Of a DNA stretch of 32,912 bases, positions 21,169 through 29,023 are shown one piece after another. The DNA comes from Limiplasma sp964504385 (lineage in GTDB: Bacteria; Bacillota; Clostridia; Christensenellales; Aristaeellaceae): assembly GCA_964504385.1 (NCBI GenBank), contig CAZDEF010000026.1:1-32912 (forward strand), in the 5' to 3' direction. The position numbers and the translations under genes were made by a program. Below the pieces are notes generated by a model. It saw only the letters and a list, made by a program, of their open reading frames with translations. It searched no databases and was not told where the DNA came from. The stretch's first letter is position 1. Each line of letters starts with the position of its first letter.

Positions 21169-23178
21169 ATGCCAATTACGGTTGCACGTCATGCCGGTTT
21201 TTGCATGGGCGTGCGTCGCGCGGTGGACGGCGCTGTCAAAGCAGCGCAGGAAGGCAAGCAGATCGTCTCCTTCGGTGAACTGGCGCACAATCCCGAAGTG
21301 ATCGGGCGGCTGTCCTCCATGGGCATTTCCGTCATCCGTTCGGTGGAGGAAACGCGCGGGCGGGTGGCCCTCATCCGCAGCCATGGCGTTTCGCCGGAGG
21401 TAACGGCGGCGCTGAAGCGCACGGCGGACGAGGTGATCGACCTCACCTGCCCCTTTGTGGCACGACTGCACGATTTTGTGGCCCGCTACAGCCGCGACGG
21501 CTTGCCGGTGATCTTGGTGGGGCAGAGCGACCATCCCGAGGTGGTGGGCACCATCGGCTTTGCAAACGGGCCGGTCTATACGGTGCACGACCGGGAAGAA
21601 GCGCAGGGCATCCCGCTGCTGGATCGCGCGCTGGCCGTGTCGCAGACCACCTTTCCCAACGAACGCTGGGAAGAGATCCTGCCCGTGCTGCGCAGCCGGG
21701 TGCGGAACCTGACCGTGCAGAACACCATCTGCACAGCCACGGCCCTGCGTCAGGCCGAGGCCAGAGAACTGGCCCAGAAAGTGGACGCGATGCTGGTGGT
21801 GGGCGGCAGCAACAGCGCCAACACCCGCAAACTGTACGAGACCTGCAAAAGCATTTGCAGCCGTACCCTCATGGTAGAGCGCGCGGCGGACATCCCGCCG
21901 GGCTTTGCAAATATCCATTCGGAATCCATTGGAATCACCGCCGGCGCCAGCACGCCGGATTGGTCACTTAAGGAGGTAGTCACACGTATGACTGACAAGG
22001 AAGTATTGGACCAGGTCACCACCGAGGAGGCGGAAAGCAGCTTTATGGCTGACGTGGAAGCGACGCTGGTCAAGATCAGACCCGGCCAGACCGTGAAGGG
22101 CACCGTCGTGCAGATCACTGAGGACGAAGTGTGCGTCAACATCGGTTACAAGAGCGACGGACTGATCAAGCGCGAAGACTTGGTGGACGAAGGCGTTCAG
22201 ATGGGCGACGAGATCGAAGTGGAGGTCGTCAAGGTTAACGACGGCGAAGGCAACGTTGTCCTGTCGCAGCGCAACATCTTGAATCGCAAGGCTTTCGCTG
22301 AGCTTGTCGAGAAGTACAACAACAACGAGTATGTCGAAGGCGTGGGCAAGGAAGTCGTCAAGGGCGGCCTCATCTGCACCGTGAACGGCATCCGTGCGTT
22401 TGTGCCTGCCTCTCAGATCTCCAACCGCTATGTGGAAAAGATCGGCGAGTTCGTTGGCCAGACCCTCAAGCTCAAGATCATCGAGATGGACGAGCAGAAG
22501 CGCCGCATCGTGGCCAGCCGCCGCGCTGTGGTCCGCGAAGAAGCCGCTACCAAGAAGGCGGAAGCATGGGCCAAGCTGGCTGAGGGCGAAGTGGTGCACG
22601 GCGTGGTCCGTCGCCTGACCGATTTCGGCGCTTTCGTCGATCTGGGCGGCGTGGACGGCCTGATCCATGTGACCGACCTGAGCTGGGCTCATGTGAAGCA
22701 TCCCTCTGAGATCGTCGCTCCCGACCAGGAAGTGGACGTGAAGATCCTCAGCCTCGACCGCGAGCGCGAGCGCATCCAGCTGGGCCTGAAGCAGCTCATG
22801 CCCAAGCCCTGGGATCTGGCTCCCGAAAAGTACCCCGCCGGCGCTGTCGTGACCGGTAAGGTCGTCCGCATCACCACCTTCGGCGCCTTTGTGGAGCTGG
22901 AGCCCGGCATCGACGGCCTGGTGCATATCAGCCAGTGCGCCGCCACCCGTATCCAGAAGGTGGAGGACGCTGTGAACGTTGGTGACATCGTGAACGTGAA
23001 GGTGCTCAACATCGATCCCGAAGCCAAGCGCATCAGCCTCAGCATCCGCGCTCTGCTGGAGCCCGAAGTGGCTCCCGTGGAAGAAGTGGTAGAAGCGCCT
23101 GTGTACGATGACGGCGAAGAAGCCGTGGCCGTGGACATCGACGCTTACGTTGCCACCAGCGAGAACGAGGAAGCTTGA
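21169..23178 (+). CDS. ispH-rpsA: IspH (HMBPP reductase) fused to ribosomal protein S1-like protein
   Basis: The 669-residue protein starts behind GGGAGGA. Residues 1-265 are IspH, the last enzyme of the MEP isoprenoid pathway; its three iron-sulfur cysteines are C12 (GFCMGVRRA), C94 (DLTCPFV) and C188 (NTICTAT), and SHG and HPE/HNP motifs are present. Four S1 RNA-binding domains follow at about 305-375, 390-460, 475-545 and 560-632; the last two have the best consensus (TDFGAFVDLGGVDGLIHVTD; TTFGAFVELEPGIDGLVHIS), and the second is divergent. An acidic tail ends it. IspH-S1 fusions are known in Clostridia. An AAGGAGG and ATG at the junction (21970-21990) could give a free S1 protein as well. 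A 15-bp terminator follows. Confidence 0.93.
   Translation: MPITVARHAGFCMGVRRAVDGAVKAAQEGKQIVSFGELAHNPEVIGRLSSMGISVIRSVEETRGRVALIRSHGVSPEVTAALKRTADEVIDLTCPFVARLHDFVARYSRDGLPVILVGQSDHPEVVGTIGFANGPVYTVHDREEAQGIPLLDRALAVSQTTFPNERWEEILPVLRSRVRNLTVQNTICTATALRQAEARELAQKVDAMLVVGGSNSANTRKLYETCKSICSRTLMVERAADIPPGFANIHSESIGITAGASTPDWSLKEVVTRMTDKEVLDQVTTEEAESSFMADVEATLVKIRPGQTVKGTVVQITEDEVCVNIGYKSDGLIKREDLVDEGVQMGDEIEVEVVKVNDGEGNVVLSQRNILNRKAFAELVEKYNNNEYVEGVGKEVVKGGLICTVNGIRAFVPASQISNRYVEKIGEFVGQTLKLKIIEMDEQKRRIVASRRAVVREEAATKKAEAWAKLAEGEVVHGVVRRLTDFGAFVDLGGVDGLIHVTDLSWAHVKHPSEIVAPDQEVDVKILSLDRERERIQLGLKQLMPKPWDLAPEKYPAGAVVTGKVVRITTFGAFVELEPGIDGLVHISQCAATRIQKVEDAVNVGDIVNVKVLNIDPEAKRISLSIRALLEPEVAPVEEVVEAPVYDDGEEAVAVDIDAYVATSENEEA
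21970..21990 (+). promoter_or_regulatory. Internal ribosome binding site and ATG at IspH/S1 junction
   Basis: AAGGAGG (21970-21976) lies 11 bases before an in-frame ATG (21988, Met274) at the start of the linker preceding the S1 domains. Its strength equals those of real starts in this window. Initiation here would give a 396-residue S1 protein. Confidence 0.55.
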
Positions 23179-23196
23179 TCTCCGTTTGATACGATC

Positions 23197-23235
23197 AAAG
23201 CCCGTTGCAGGAAAAATGCCTGCAGCGGGCTTTTT
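23197..23235 (+). terminator. Intrinsic terminator of ispH-rpsA
   Basis: A 15-bp stem (AAAGCCCGTTGCAGG with CCTGCAGCGGGCTTT, one G-T pair) has a 7-base loop and ends in five T. Confidence 0.92.
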
Positions 23236-23266
23236 GTATTCAATCGGGAATCTCTCTCGTGAAATC

Positions 23267-23295
23267 TTGCAAAAAATGTTTTCCTGTGCTATAAT
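23267..23295 (+). promoter_or_regulatory. Promoter for methyltransferase-rho operon
   Basis: TTGCAA (23267-23272), 17-bp spacer, TATAAT (23290-23295). Confidence 0.85.
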
Positions 23296-23360
23296 GATAT
23301 TTACTGATGTGCAATCAGCTTTTTCATTGATCATTCGAGGGAATAGAAAGAGGTTTCTTT

Positions 23361-24380
23361 GTGCGCTATGCATTGCTGTTAAAACCGCATGCAAATGTTC
23401 GCTATCGTCAATCGTTGCAAAAACTGGCGCTGATTGAATTGAAATGCATGCTTCAAGCGTGGGGAATGGAAAACGCAGAACCACAGATCGAAATGCTGGC
23501 AGGCGAACCGTTTGTAGTGTTTGAAACTGAAGAAATGACGCAGGAAGCGTGGCGTGAAATAGCACGCCACTCGGCTGCGTGCATGGCGGCGGAAGTGCTG
23601 GAAAACGGCCTGCTCAGGCCGCTTGAACGGCACGTGCAGAGCGTTTTGCCGGATGATCTTCCGCATGTGCTGAAATACAAGGGCAAAACCAATGCGGATT
23701 TCACCTACATGATGCTCCACTGCGTAAAGGCGGCATCCGCCTTTGCGCGGACGGACGCGCCGCTGCGTGTGCTGGATCCCATGTGCGGCAAGGCGACCAC
23801 GCTGTTTTGCGCCATGTGCGAAGGGCACCATGCGGTGGGCGTGGAGACGGATATGAAATCGCTTCAGGAGGCCAGCGTGTATTATACACGCTTCCTCAAA
23901 CTGCATATGCTCAAGCACAGGAGCAAAGAAAGCTCGCACACATTGAGCAAGGGGGGCAACGCCCGCTGCATATCCTTTGAAGCGGCGGCGGATGCACAGG
24001 CCATGAAACAGGGGCATGCCATCCAGTTGGAAATGTTCAACGGCGATGCGGCCCGCGTGGCTGAAATGGTCAAGCCCGGAAGCTGCCATCTGATCGTGAG
24101 CGACCTGCCTTACGGTGTGCAGCATGCGCCGAAGGAAAACGGCGGCATGTCCGCGCTGGGGCGGCTGGTGGCGCGCGCAGCGCCCGGCTGTGCAAAGGCG
24201 CTGCAGAAGGGCGGCGCGCTGGCTTTCTCGTTTAACCTCAATACGCTCAGGCGCAAGGAAGTGGAGCGCATTCTGACCGATGCCGGCCTCGAAGTGCTCA
24301 GCCAACCGCCCTACAATGATTTTTCCCATTGGGTGGAACAGGCCGTGGACCGTGACGTGGTCATCGCCCGTAAGCCCTGA
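23361..24380 (+). CDS. Class I nucleic-acid methyltransferase, Trm11/UPF0020-like
   Basis: The 339-residue protein probably starts at GTG 23361, with AAGAGG eight bases before it. The C-terminal two-thirds is a SAM-dependent methyltransferase: motif I is LDPMCGKATTLFCAM (about residues 138-152), an acidic VGVETD follows, and the catalytic motif IV reads SDLPYG, the D-[LP]-PYG type that methylates an exocyclic amino group of guanine in Trm11/Trm14/RlmL-type enzymes. The N-terminal 110 residues are where a THUMP-like RNA-binding domain would be but are too divergent to be sure. The likely substrate is tRNA or rRNA. It shares a promoter with the rho-like gene 47 bp downstream. Confidence 0.78.
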   Translation: MRYALLLKPHANVRYRQSLQKLALIELKCMLQAWGMENAEPQIEMLAGEPFVVFETEEMTQEAWREIARHSAACMAAEVLENGLLRPLERHVQSVLPDDLPHVLKYKGKTNADFTYMMLHCVKAASAFARTDAPLRVLDPMCGKATTLFCAMCEGHHAVGVETDMKSLQEASVYYTRFLKLHMLKHRSKESSHTLSKGGNARCISFEAAADAQAMKQGHAIQLEMFNGDAARVAEMVKPGSCHLIVSDLPYGVQHAPKENGGMSALGRLVARAAPGCAKALQKGGALAFSFNLNTLRRKEVERILTDAGLEVLSQPPYNDFSHWVEQAVDRDVVIARKP

Positions 24381-24427
24381 AGAATGCGAGCAGGAACTTT
24401 TCGGTATTTTTTGAAGGAGGGTTCACA

Positions 24428-26485
24428 TTGCAGATTGCAGAACTGCAAGCCATGACCGTTATTCAGCTGCGTAAGCTGGCCAAGGAACACGGTGTGAAAC
24501 TGAGCGCCGGTATTGATAAAGCCGGTATTGTGGAGCGCGTTGCCGCTGCCGTGGCGGGTGAGGAAGCGCTCCCTGAGGCCCCTGCTCCTGCGGAGGCGGC
24601 TGAAGAGACCCCTGCGGAGCAGGAGAGCCAGCCCACCGAGGAGGCGCAGCCGGAAGCCAGCCTTTCGGCGGACGTTACCTCTGTGGCGCCCGTTGGCTAC
24701 CGCCCGTGGAACAGCGATGAGCAGGCCAATCGTCCGGCTTACCGGCAGGCGTGGCAGGCCCGCAGCGCCATCAACCGGGAAACGGCCCCCAAGCCCGCAT
24801 GGCAGCGCACCCCCAGCCCGGCCAACCGCTTCGGCCCGCAGCCGCGCCCCTATGCGCAGCAGGAGCCTGTCAGGCCGCAGCCCGCGCAGGAACAGCCACG
24901 TCCCGCGCAGCAGGAAGCCCAGCGCCCGCAGCAGAATGCGCCCACGCTGGACGGCTACCGTCTGGGGTACCGCGCCGCGCCGCAGCGCCAGCCCTACCAG
25001 GGCCGCAATGATTACGGCCAGCGGAATCAGGGCTATTCCGGCTACCAGAACCGCGGCTATCAGCAGAACAATTATGGCGGTGGCTATCAGCCCCGCAACA
25101 ACAATTACCAGCAGCGCGACGGCTATCAGCCCAGAGAAGGGTATCAATCCCGCGACGGCTATCAGCCGCGTGAATATCAGCAGCAGGGCGGCTATCGCGG
25201 CAGTTATCAGCCCCGCAGCTACCCGCCGCAGCAATCTGCCGAGCATTACTATAATGACAACCTTTACCGCTTAGGGCGCGATCAGCAGTTTGCCGAGCAG
25301 ATGGAAGCAGGCCAGCTGCCGGATATGATGCAGATGGCGCAGATGGAGGAAGGCGGCGGCATTCTGGAAGTGCTGCCCGATGGCTACGGCTTCCTTCGCG
25401 GCAAAACGCTGCTGCCCGGCAAGAAGGACATCTATGTGTCCATGGCGCAGATCCGCCGCTACGGCCTGCGCACCGGCGACTGCGTGGATGGCAAGGTGCG
25501 CGTGCAGACGGAAAACGATAAATTTGCCGCGATGATGATCGTGGAAAAGGTGAACGGCAGCGAAGCGGAGGAAAACCCGGATCGTCTGTCCTTTGAACAG
25601 CTGGTGCCGGTCTATCCCAACAAGCGCATCGTGCTGGAAAATGAGGATGAGCAAAGCATGCCCATCCGACTGATGGATCTGATCACGCCGATGGGCTTTG
25701 GCCAGCGCGCCATGATCGTGGCTCCGCCGGACAGCGAACGCCTGCTGCTGCTGCGGGAGATCAGCCGCGCCATCAAGCGCAATGATCCGCAGGCCGAGGT
25801 GCTGATGCTGCTCATCGACATTGCCCCCGAGGAAGTGACGGAGATCAGCGAAGCTGTGGAAGCGGAAGTGTTCGCCTCTACCTTTGCCGATGCGCCGGAG
25901 ACCCAGACGCGCGTGAGCGAGACTATGCTGGAGCGCGCGCAGCGTCTGGTGGAAAAGGGCAGCAACGTGGTCATCCTGCTGGACAGCCTCACCAAGCTGA
26001 CCCGCGCCTATCAGGCAGCGCTCAATCAGGGCGGCCGTCCCATTGCCAATACGGTCACCCCTGCCGCGCTGGTGCGCCCCAAGCGTTTCTTTGGTGCGGC
26101 GCGCAACACCCGCGATGCAGGCAGCCTGACCGTGATCGCCACCATCGCAACGGAGACGGGCTCCCGCGTGGACGATATCATCTTTGAAGAATTCAAGGGC
26201 ACTGCCAATATGGAACTGGTGCTGTGTTCCCATCAGATGAACGACCCCATGACCCCCATGATCGATCTGCAGCTCAGCGGCACCAAGAAGGACGATATGC
26301 TCCTTACCGAGGAGCAGCGCGAGGCGCTGCGCTCCATCCGCAAGGTGCTGGGTTCCACCACGAACGGCGAAGCCGTGGTGCAGTTGATCGATATGATGAA
26401 GAAGACCCGCTGCAATGCCGACCTGCTGGAACGCCTGAAAGACTGGATCGCCCTGTGGGAAAAGAGCGGCTATCTGCAGAAGTAA
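24428..26485 (+). CDS. Rho transcription terminator homologue with degenerate ATPase site (pseudo-Rho)
   Basis: The 685-residue protein starts at TTG 24428 behind AAGGAGGG. Domains: Rho_N helices (1-45), an Ala/Glu/Pro linker then a Q/Y/G/N/R-rich low-complexity stretch (about 45-285), the cold-shock-like RNA-binding domain (GILEVLPDGYGFLRG, KDIYVSMAQIRRYGLRTGD; 310-375) and the RecA-like domain (400-685). The RecA domain aligns without gaps to E. coli Rho, for example RPKRFFGAARN and EEFKGTANMEL. The Walker A motif APPKAGKT is APPDSERL (432-439), DERPEEV is DIAPEEV (464-470, loss of the catalytic Glu211 and Arg212 equivalents), and SGTR is SGTK (617-620), while LSRKIAEKR is replaced. Walker B Asp519 remains. 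ATP hydrolysis therefore looks impossible in the Rho manner, although RNA binding may persist. Confidence 0.9.
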   Translation: MQIAELQAMTVIQLRKLAKEHGVKLSAGIDKAGIVERVAAAVAGEEALPEAPAPAEAAEETPAEQESQPTEEAQPEASLSADVTSVAPVGYRPWNSDEQANRPAYRQAWQARSAINRETAPKPAWQRTPSPANRFGPQPRPYAQQEPVRPQPAQEQPRPAQQEAQRPQQNAPTLDGYRLGYRAAPQRQPYQGRNDYGQRNQGYSGYQNRGYQQNNYGGGYQPRNNNYQQRDGYQPREGYQSRDGYQPREYQQQGGYRGSYQPRSYPPQQSAEHYYNDNLYRLGRDQQFAEQMEAGQLPDMMQMAQMEEGGGILEVLPDGYGFLRGKTLLPGKKDIYVSMAQIRRYGLRTGDCVDGKVRVQTENDKFAAMMIVEKVNGSEAEENPDRLSFEQLVPVYPNKRIVLENEDEQSMPIRLMDLITPMGFGQRAMIVAPPDSERLLLLREISRAIKRNDPQAEVLMLLIDIAPEEVTEISEAVEAEVFASTFADAPETQTRVSETMLERAQRLVEKGSNVVILLDSLTKLTRAYQAALNQGGRPIANTVTPAALVRPKRFFGAARNTRDAGSLTVIATIATETGSRVDDIIFEEFKGTANMELVLCSHQMNDPMTPMIDLQLSGTKKDDMLLTEEQREALRSIRKVLGSTTNGEAVVQLIDMMKKTRCNADLLERLKDWIALWEKSGYLQK

Positions 26486-26513
26486 GGCTTCGACCCAACG
26501 GACGCAATAAGAC

Positions 26514-26548
26514 AGAGCCTGATGCAGTTCAGAACTGCATCAGGCTCT
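26514..26548. terminator. Terminator between convergent rho-like and HAD genes
   Basis: A perfect 16-bp stem (26514-26529 with 26533-26548) with a 3-base loop, followed by TTGTGTG on the plus strand. Confidence 0.85.
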
Positions 26549-26555
26549 TTGTGTG

Positions 26556-27191
26556 TTACAGGCGCAGCAGCGCTTGTGTCAATTCGTTCATAGTGCGGCC
26601 CCGCAGCTCGGCCGGATAACCGGAATAGAAACCGTCAGGGTCGAACAGCACGCCGCTCATTCCCGCGTTGTGCCCAGCGTCGATGTCAATGTCGCGGTCG
26701 CCCACCATGGCGCACTGGCCCGGCGCGAGCTGATTGCGTGCCAGCAGCGCCAGCAGCGCATCCGGCGCAGGCTTGTGCGGGAAGCCGTCTGTACTGATGA
26801 CCGCATCGTCAAACAGCGTCCACAGGCCGTCGCGCTTGAGCTGATCGACCGCAGTTTCATCACGATGGGTGTAGAGATAGTGGTGAAAACCGGCGTCATG
26901 CAGCGCGCGCAGACAGTCGGCTGCGCCTTCGTAGAGCGGAAAGACCGTTTCGCGTTCGTGAAAGCTGCGGTAGCTGCTCATGATTTCCTGCACGTCCGCT
27001 TGGGCCTGTTCAGCACACCAAAGTGCCGCGTGATAGACCGATCCCTTCAGCAGCTTCAGCAATGACGCCTCATCCAGAAGACCGCCCAGCTGCAGCCGTT
27101 CCAGCCCGCTTCGGAAGGAGGCGGTCAGCTGCGGATAGGTATCGTACAGGGTACCGTCAAAATCCCAGAACAGATGGCGAATGGCGGTCAT
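26556..27191 (-). CDS. HAD-superfamily hydrolase (phosphoglycolate phosphatase-like)
   Basis: The 211-residue protein has all four HAD motifs: nucleophile D10 and D12 in FWDFDGTLYDT, Thr in YTHRDE, Lys in PHKPAPDALL and the acidic VGDRDIDIDAGHNAG. A helical cap of about 60 residues after motif I makes it a subclass I Gph/PgmB-like phosphatase; the substrate cannot be told. Its ATG overlaps the TGA of the upstream CorC-like gene (ATGA), and the ribosome binding site GGAGGA lies inside that gene, so translation is coupled. It is the last gene of the operon and ends before a bidirectional terminator. Confidence 0.88.
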   Translation of the reverse strand: MTAIRHLFWDFDGTLYDTYPQLTASFRSGLERLQLGGLLDEASLLKLLKGSVYHAALWCAEQAQADVQEIMSSYRSFHERETVFPLYEGAADCLRALHDAGFHHYLYTHRDETAVDQLKRDGLWTLFDDAVISTDGFPHKPAPDALLALLARNQLAPGQCAMVGDRDIDIDAGHNAGMSGVLFDPDGFYSGYPAELRGRTMNELTQALLRL

Positions 27192-28543
27192 GCGTCCTCC
27201 TGCGTATCGGCGGGGGCGTTGGCTGCATCGGTTTCCACCTTGCTGACCAGTGCTTTTTCAACACGGTGGTCGCATATGTTCTCCACCTGAATGTGCAGGC
27301 CATGCATGGTGACTTCGGGCTTTTCGCCATCCTCCGGCAAGCGGGCAAAGACGCTGAATACCATGCCGCCCAGCGTGTCGTATTCCTCGTCCAGCGGAAG
27401 CGTGATATCCAACGCTTCACTCAGCGTTTCCAGATCCACCGTGCCCAGCACGCGCCACAGATTATCACCCAGCTTTTCGATCTCCACTTCTTCGCTGGGG
27501 TCGAATTCATCGTAGATGTTGCCCACGATCTCTTCCAGTAGATCCTCCATGGTGACGATGCCGCTCATGCCGCCGTATTCATCCACCACGATGGCCATGT
27601 GCACTTTCTGCTTTTGCATATTGCTGAACAGCGTATCGGCCGGAACGGTTTCGGGCACCAGATACGGTTTGCGGATGAGCTGACGGGTGGCCTTGGGCGT
27701 AGCGGCCTGCGCGTTGAGCAGAAAGTCGCGGGTGTTGAGAATGCCCACGATGTCATCGATGTCTTCGTCATAGACGGGAAAACGGCTTAGGCCGCTTTCG
27801 CGGATTTTGTCGAGGATCTCTTCATTGGTCGCGTCCACATGCAGGGCCACCACATCCATGCGGTGCACCATTGCATCGGCGGCGGTGGTGTTGTTGAACT
27901 CGAAGATATTTTCGATCATCGTGCGTTCATCCTGCTCGATCGCACCGCTTTCGCTGCCGATATCCACCATCATGCGGATCTCCTCTTCGGTCACTTCATC
28001 CCCGCTTTCGCTGGGGTTGATGCCGAACAGGCGCAGCACGCCATTGGTGCTGACCGTGAGCAGCCAGACGAGCGGCGTGAAGATCTTGGATACCAGCAGG
28101 ATGGCGCGGCAGGAGAAGCGCAGCACCTTTTCGGGATCCTGCAGGGCGATGCGCTTGGGCACCAGCTCGCCCAGAACGATCATAAAGAAGCTGAGGATCA
28201 GCGTGATCAGAATGACGCACAGCGTGTTGAGCGCGGCGGGAGACAGCAAGGTAAAACCGGCGGCCACAATGGCATCGGCCAGCTTGGAGGCAAAGCCATC
28301 AGCGGCGAAGGCGCTGGCGAGGAAGCCGCTCAGCGTGATGCACACCTGAATGGTGGATAGAAAGCGCGTGGGCGATTCGACCATCTTCAGCATCATGGCG
28401 GCGGCGCTGTCGCCGTCTTCGGCCTGCTTGCGTATGCGGTTTTCATTCAGCGAAACAGCAGCGGTTTCGGTAGAAGCGAAAAAAGCGTTGATCAGAATCA
28501 AAAGCAACTGAACCAGCAACTGACTGCCTATGGGGTCGTCCAA
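27188..28543 (-). CDS. CNNM/CorC-type membrane protein (DUF21-CBS-CorC_HlyC)
   Basis: The 451-residue protein has an N-terminal DUF21 (CNNM) membrane domain with about four hydrophobic segments (1-170; NAFFASTETAAVSLNENRI is a family hallmark), two CBS domains (about 210-335; VHRMDVVAL, FPVYDEDIDDIVGILN and VDEYGGMSGIVTMEDLLEEI) and a C-terminal CorC_HlyC domain (about 350-435, LDITLPLDEEYDTLGGMVF). Related proteins (YhdP, MpfA, CorC) act in Mg2+ or Co2+ efflux; the haemolysin name is historical. The start is TTG 28543, seven bases after GGGAGGG. The HAD gene overlaps its end by 4 bp. Confidence 0.9.
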   Translation of the reverse strand: MDDPIGSQLLVQLLLILINAFFASTETAAVSLNENRIRKQAEDGDSAAAMMLKMVESPTRFLSTIQVCITLSGFLASAFAADGFASKLADAIVAAGFTLLSPAALNTLCVILITLILSFFMIVLGELVPKRIALQDPEKVLRFSCRAILLVSKIFTPLVWLLTVSTNGVLRLFGINPSESGDEVTEEEIRMMVDIGSESGAIEQDERTMIENIFEFNNTTAADAMVHRMDVVALHVDATNEEILDKIRESGLSRFPVYDEDIDDIVGILNTRDFLLNAQAATPKATRQLIRKPYLVPETVPADTLFSNMQKQKVHMAIVVDEYGGMSGIVTMEDLLEEIVGNIYDEFDPSEEVEIEKLGDNLWRVLGTVDLETLSEALDITLPLDEEYDTLGGMVFSVFARLPEDGEKPEVTMHGLHIQVENICDHRVEKALVSKVETDAANAPADTQEDA

Positions 28544-28588
28544 GGATAAGCCCTCCCTTTCATGGCGGCTTTTCGCCGCAGATGGTTC

Positions 28589-28594
28589 ATTATA
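28589..28594 (-). promoter_or_regulatory. Extended -10 promoter for CorC-HAD operon
   Basis: Minus-strand TGG-TATAAT lies about 45 bp upstream of the TTG start. No good -35 is found at 17 bp, consistent with an extended -10 promoter. Confidence 0.6.
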
Positions 28595-28639
28595 CCATAA
28601 AGAGAATGCAAATGCATCTGATAAGCAGAAAAGAATTGC

Positions 28640-28679
28640 AAAAAAATGCGGGCACGCGAAAGCGTTCCCGTGTGCCCGC
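28640..28679 (-). terminator. Terminator of the 67-residue protein gene
   Basis: An 11-bp stem (28648-28658 with 28669-28679, one wobble) is followed on the minus strand by a run of seven T (28640-28646). It lies 15 bp after the stop codon at 28694. Confidence 0.85.
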
Positions 28680-28693
28680 CTCTGCAGGATCCA

Positions 28694-28897
28694 TCAGCGA
28701 TGGGGCGCTGGCTTTGTTCCCTCACCGGACGGATCGTTTGTCTTTTGCGAATGGATCGCGTAGAGCTGCGCATAGTTTTCTGCCTCGGCTTCCGTTTGCA
28801 GGCCGGATGGGATCAGCCCGGTGCATTCGGTGGCGGAAGCCAGATCTTCCACATCGTAGAACGGCATTTTGCCTTTCTGGGGCAGCTTTGCTTTCAT
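28694..28897 (-). CDS. Small soluble protein of 67 residues
   Basis: ATG 28897 is preceded by GGGAGG about ten bases upstream, and a strong terminator follows the stop. The product begins MKAKLPQKGKMPFYDVEDLA and continues with SATECTGLIPSGLQTEAEAE and a NYAQLYAIHSQ segment. It has no membrane segment or signal peptide. The central ECTGLIPS and acidic EAEAENYAQLY parts look like those of small conserved clostridial proteins of unknown function that I recall, but I cannot name a family. It is divergent from the sortase gene at 29024. A promoter on the minus strand is not evident. Confidence 0.62.
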   Translation of the reverse strand: MKAKLPQKGKMPFYDVEDLASATECTGLIPSGLQTEAEAENYAQLYAIHSQKTNDPSGEGTKPAPHR

Positions 28898-28960
28898 TTG
28901 GGTCTCACCTCCCTCCCAGACAGAATGCCACTGAACACCGATGAGCATGCCTGTTTTGTT

Positions 28961-28989
28961 TTGACTTTCTCTTCCTTTCTGCGTATAAT
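28961..28989 (+). promoter_or_regulatory. Promoter for sortase gene
   Basis: TTGACT (28961-28966), 17-bp spacer, TATAAT (28984-28989), 35 bp before the TTG start. Confidence 0.85.
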
Positions 28990-29023
28990 ATTGGCTGATC
29001 TTTTCTGTACGAGGCGATGATAT

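Noticed and set aside
25700..25760. Frameshift or sequencing error as cause of the missing Rho P-loop
   Set aside because: The frame stays aligned to Rho without a gap on both sides, and other catalytic sites 30 and 185 residues away are also changed.
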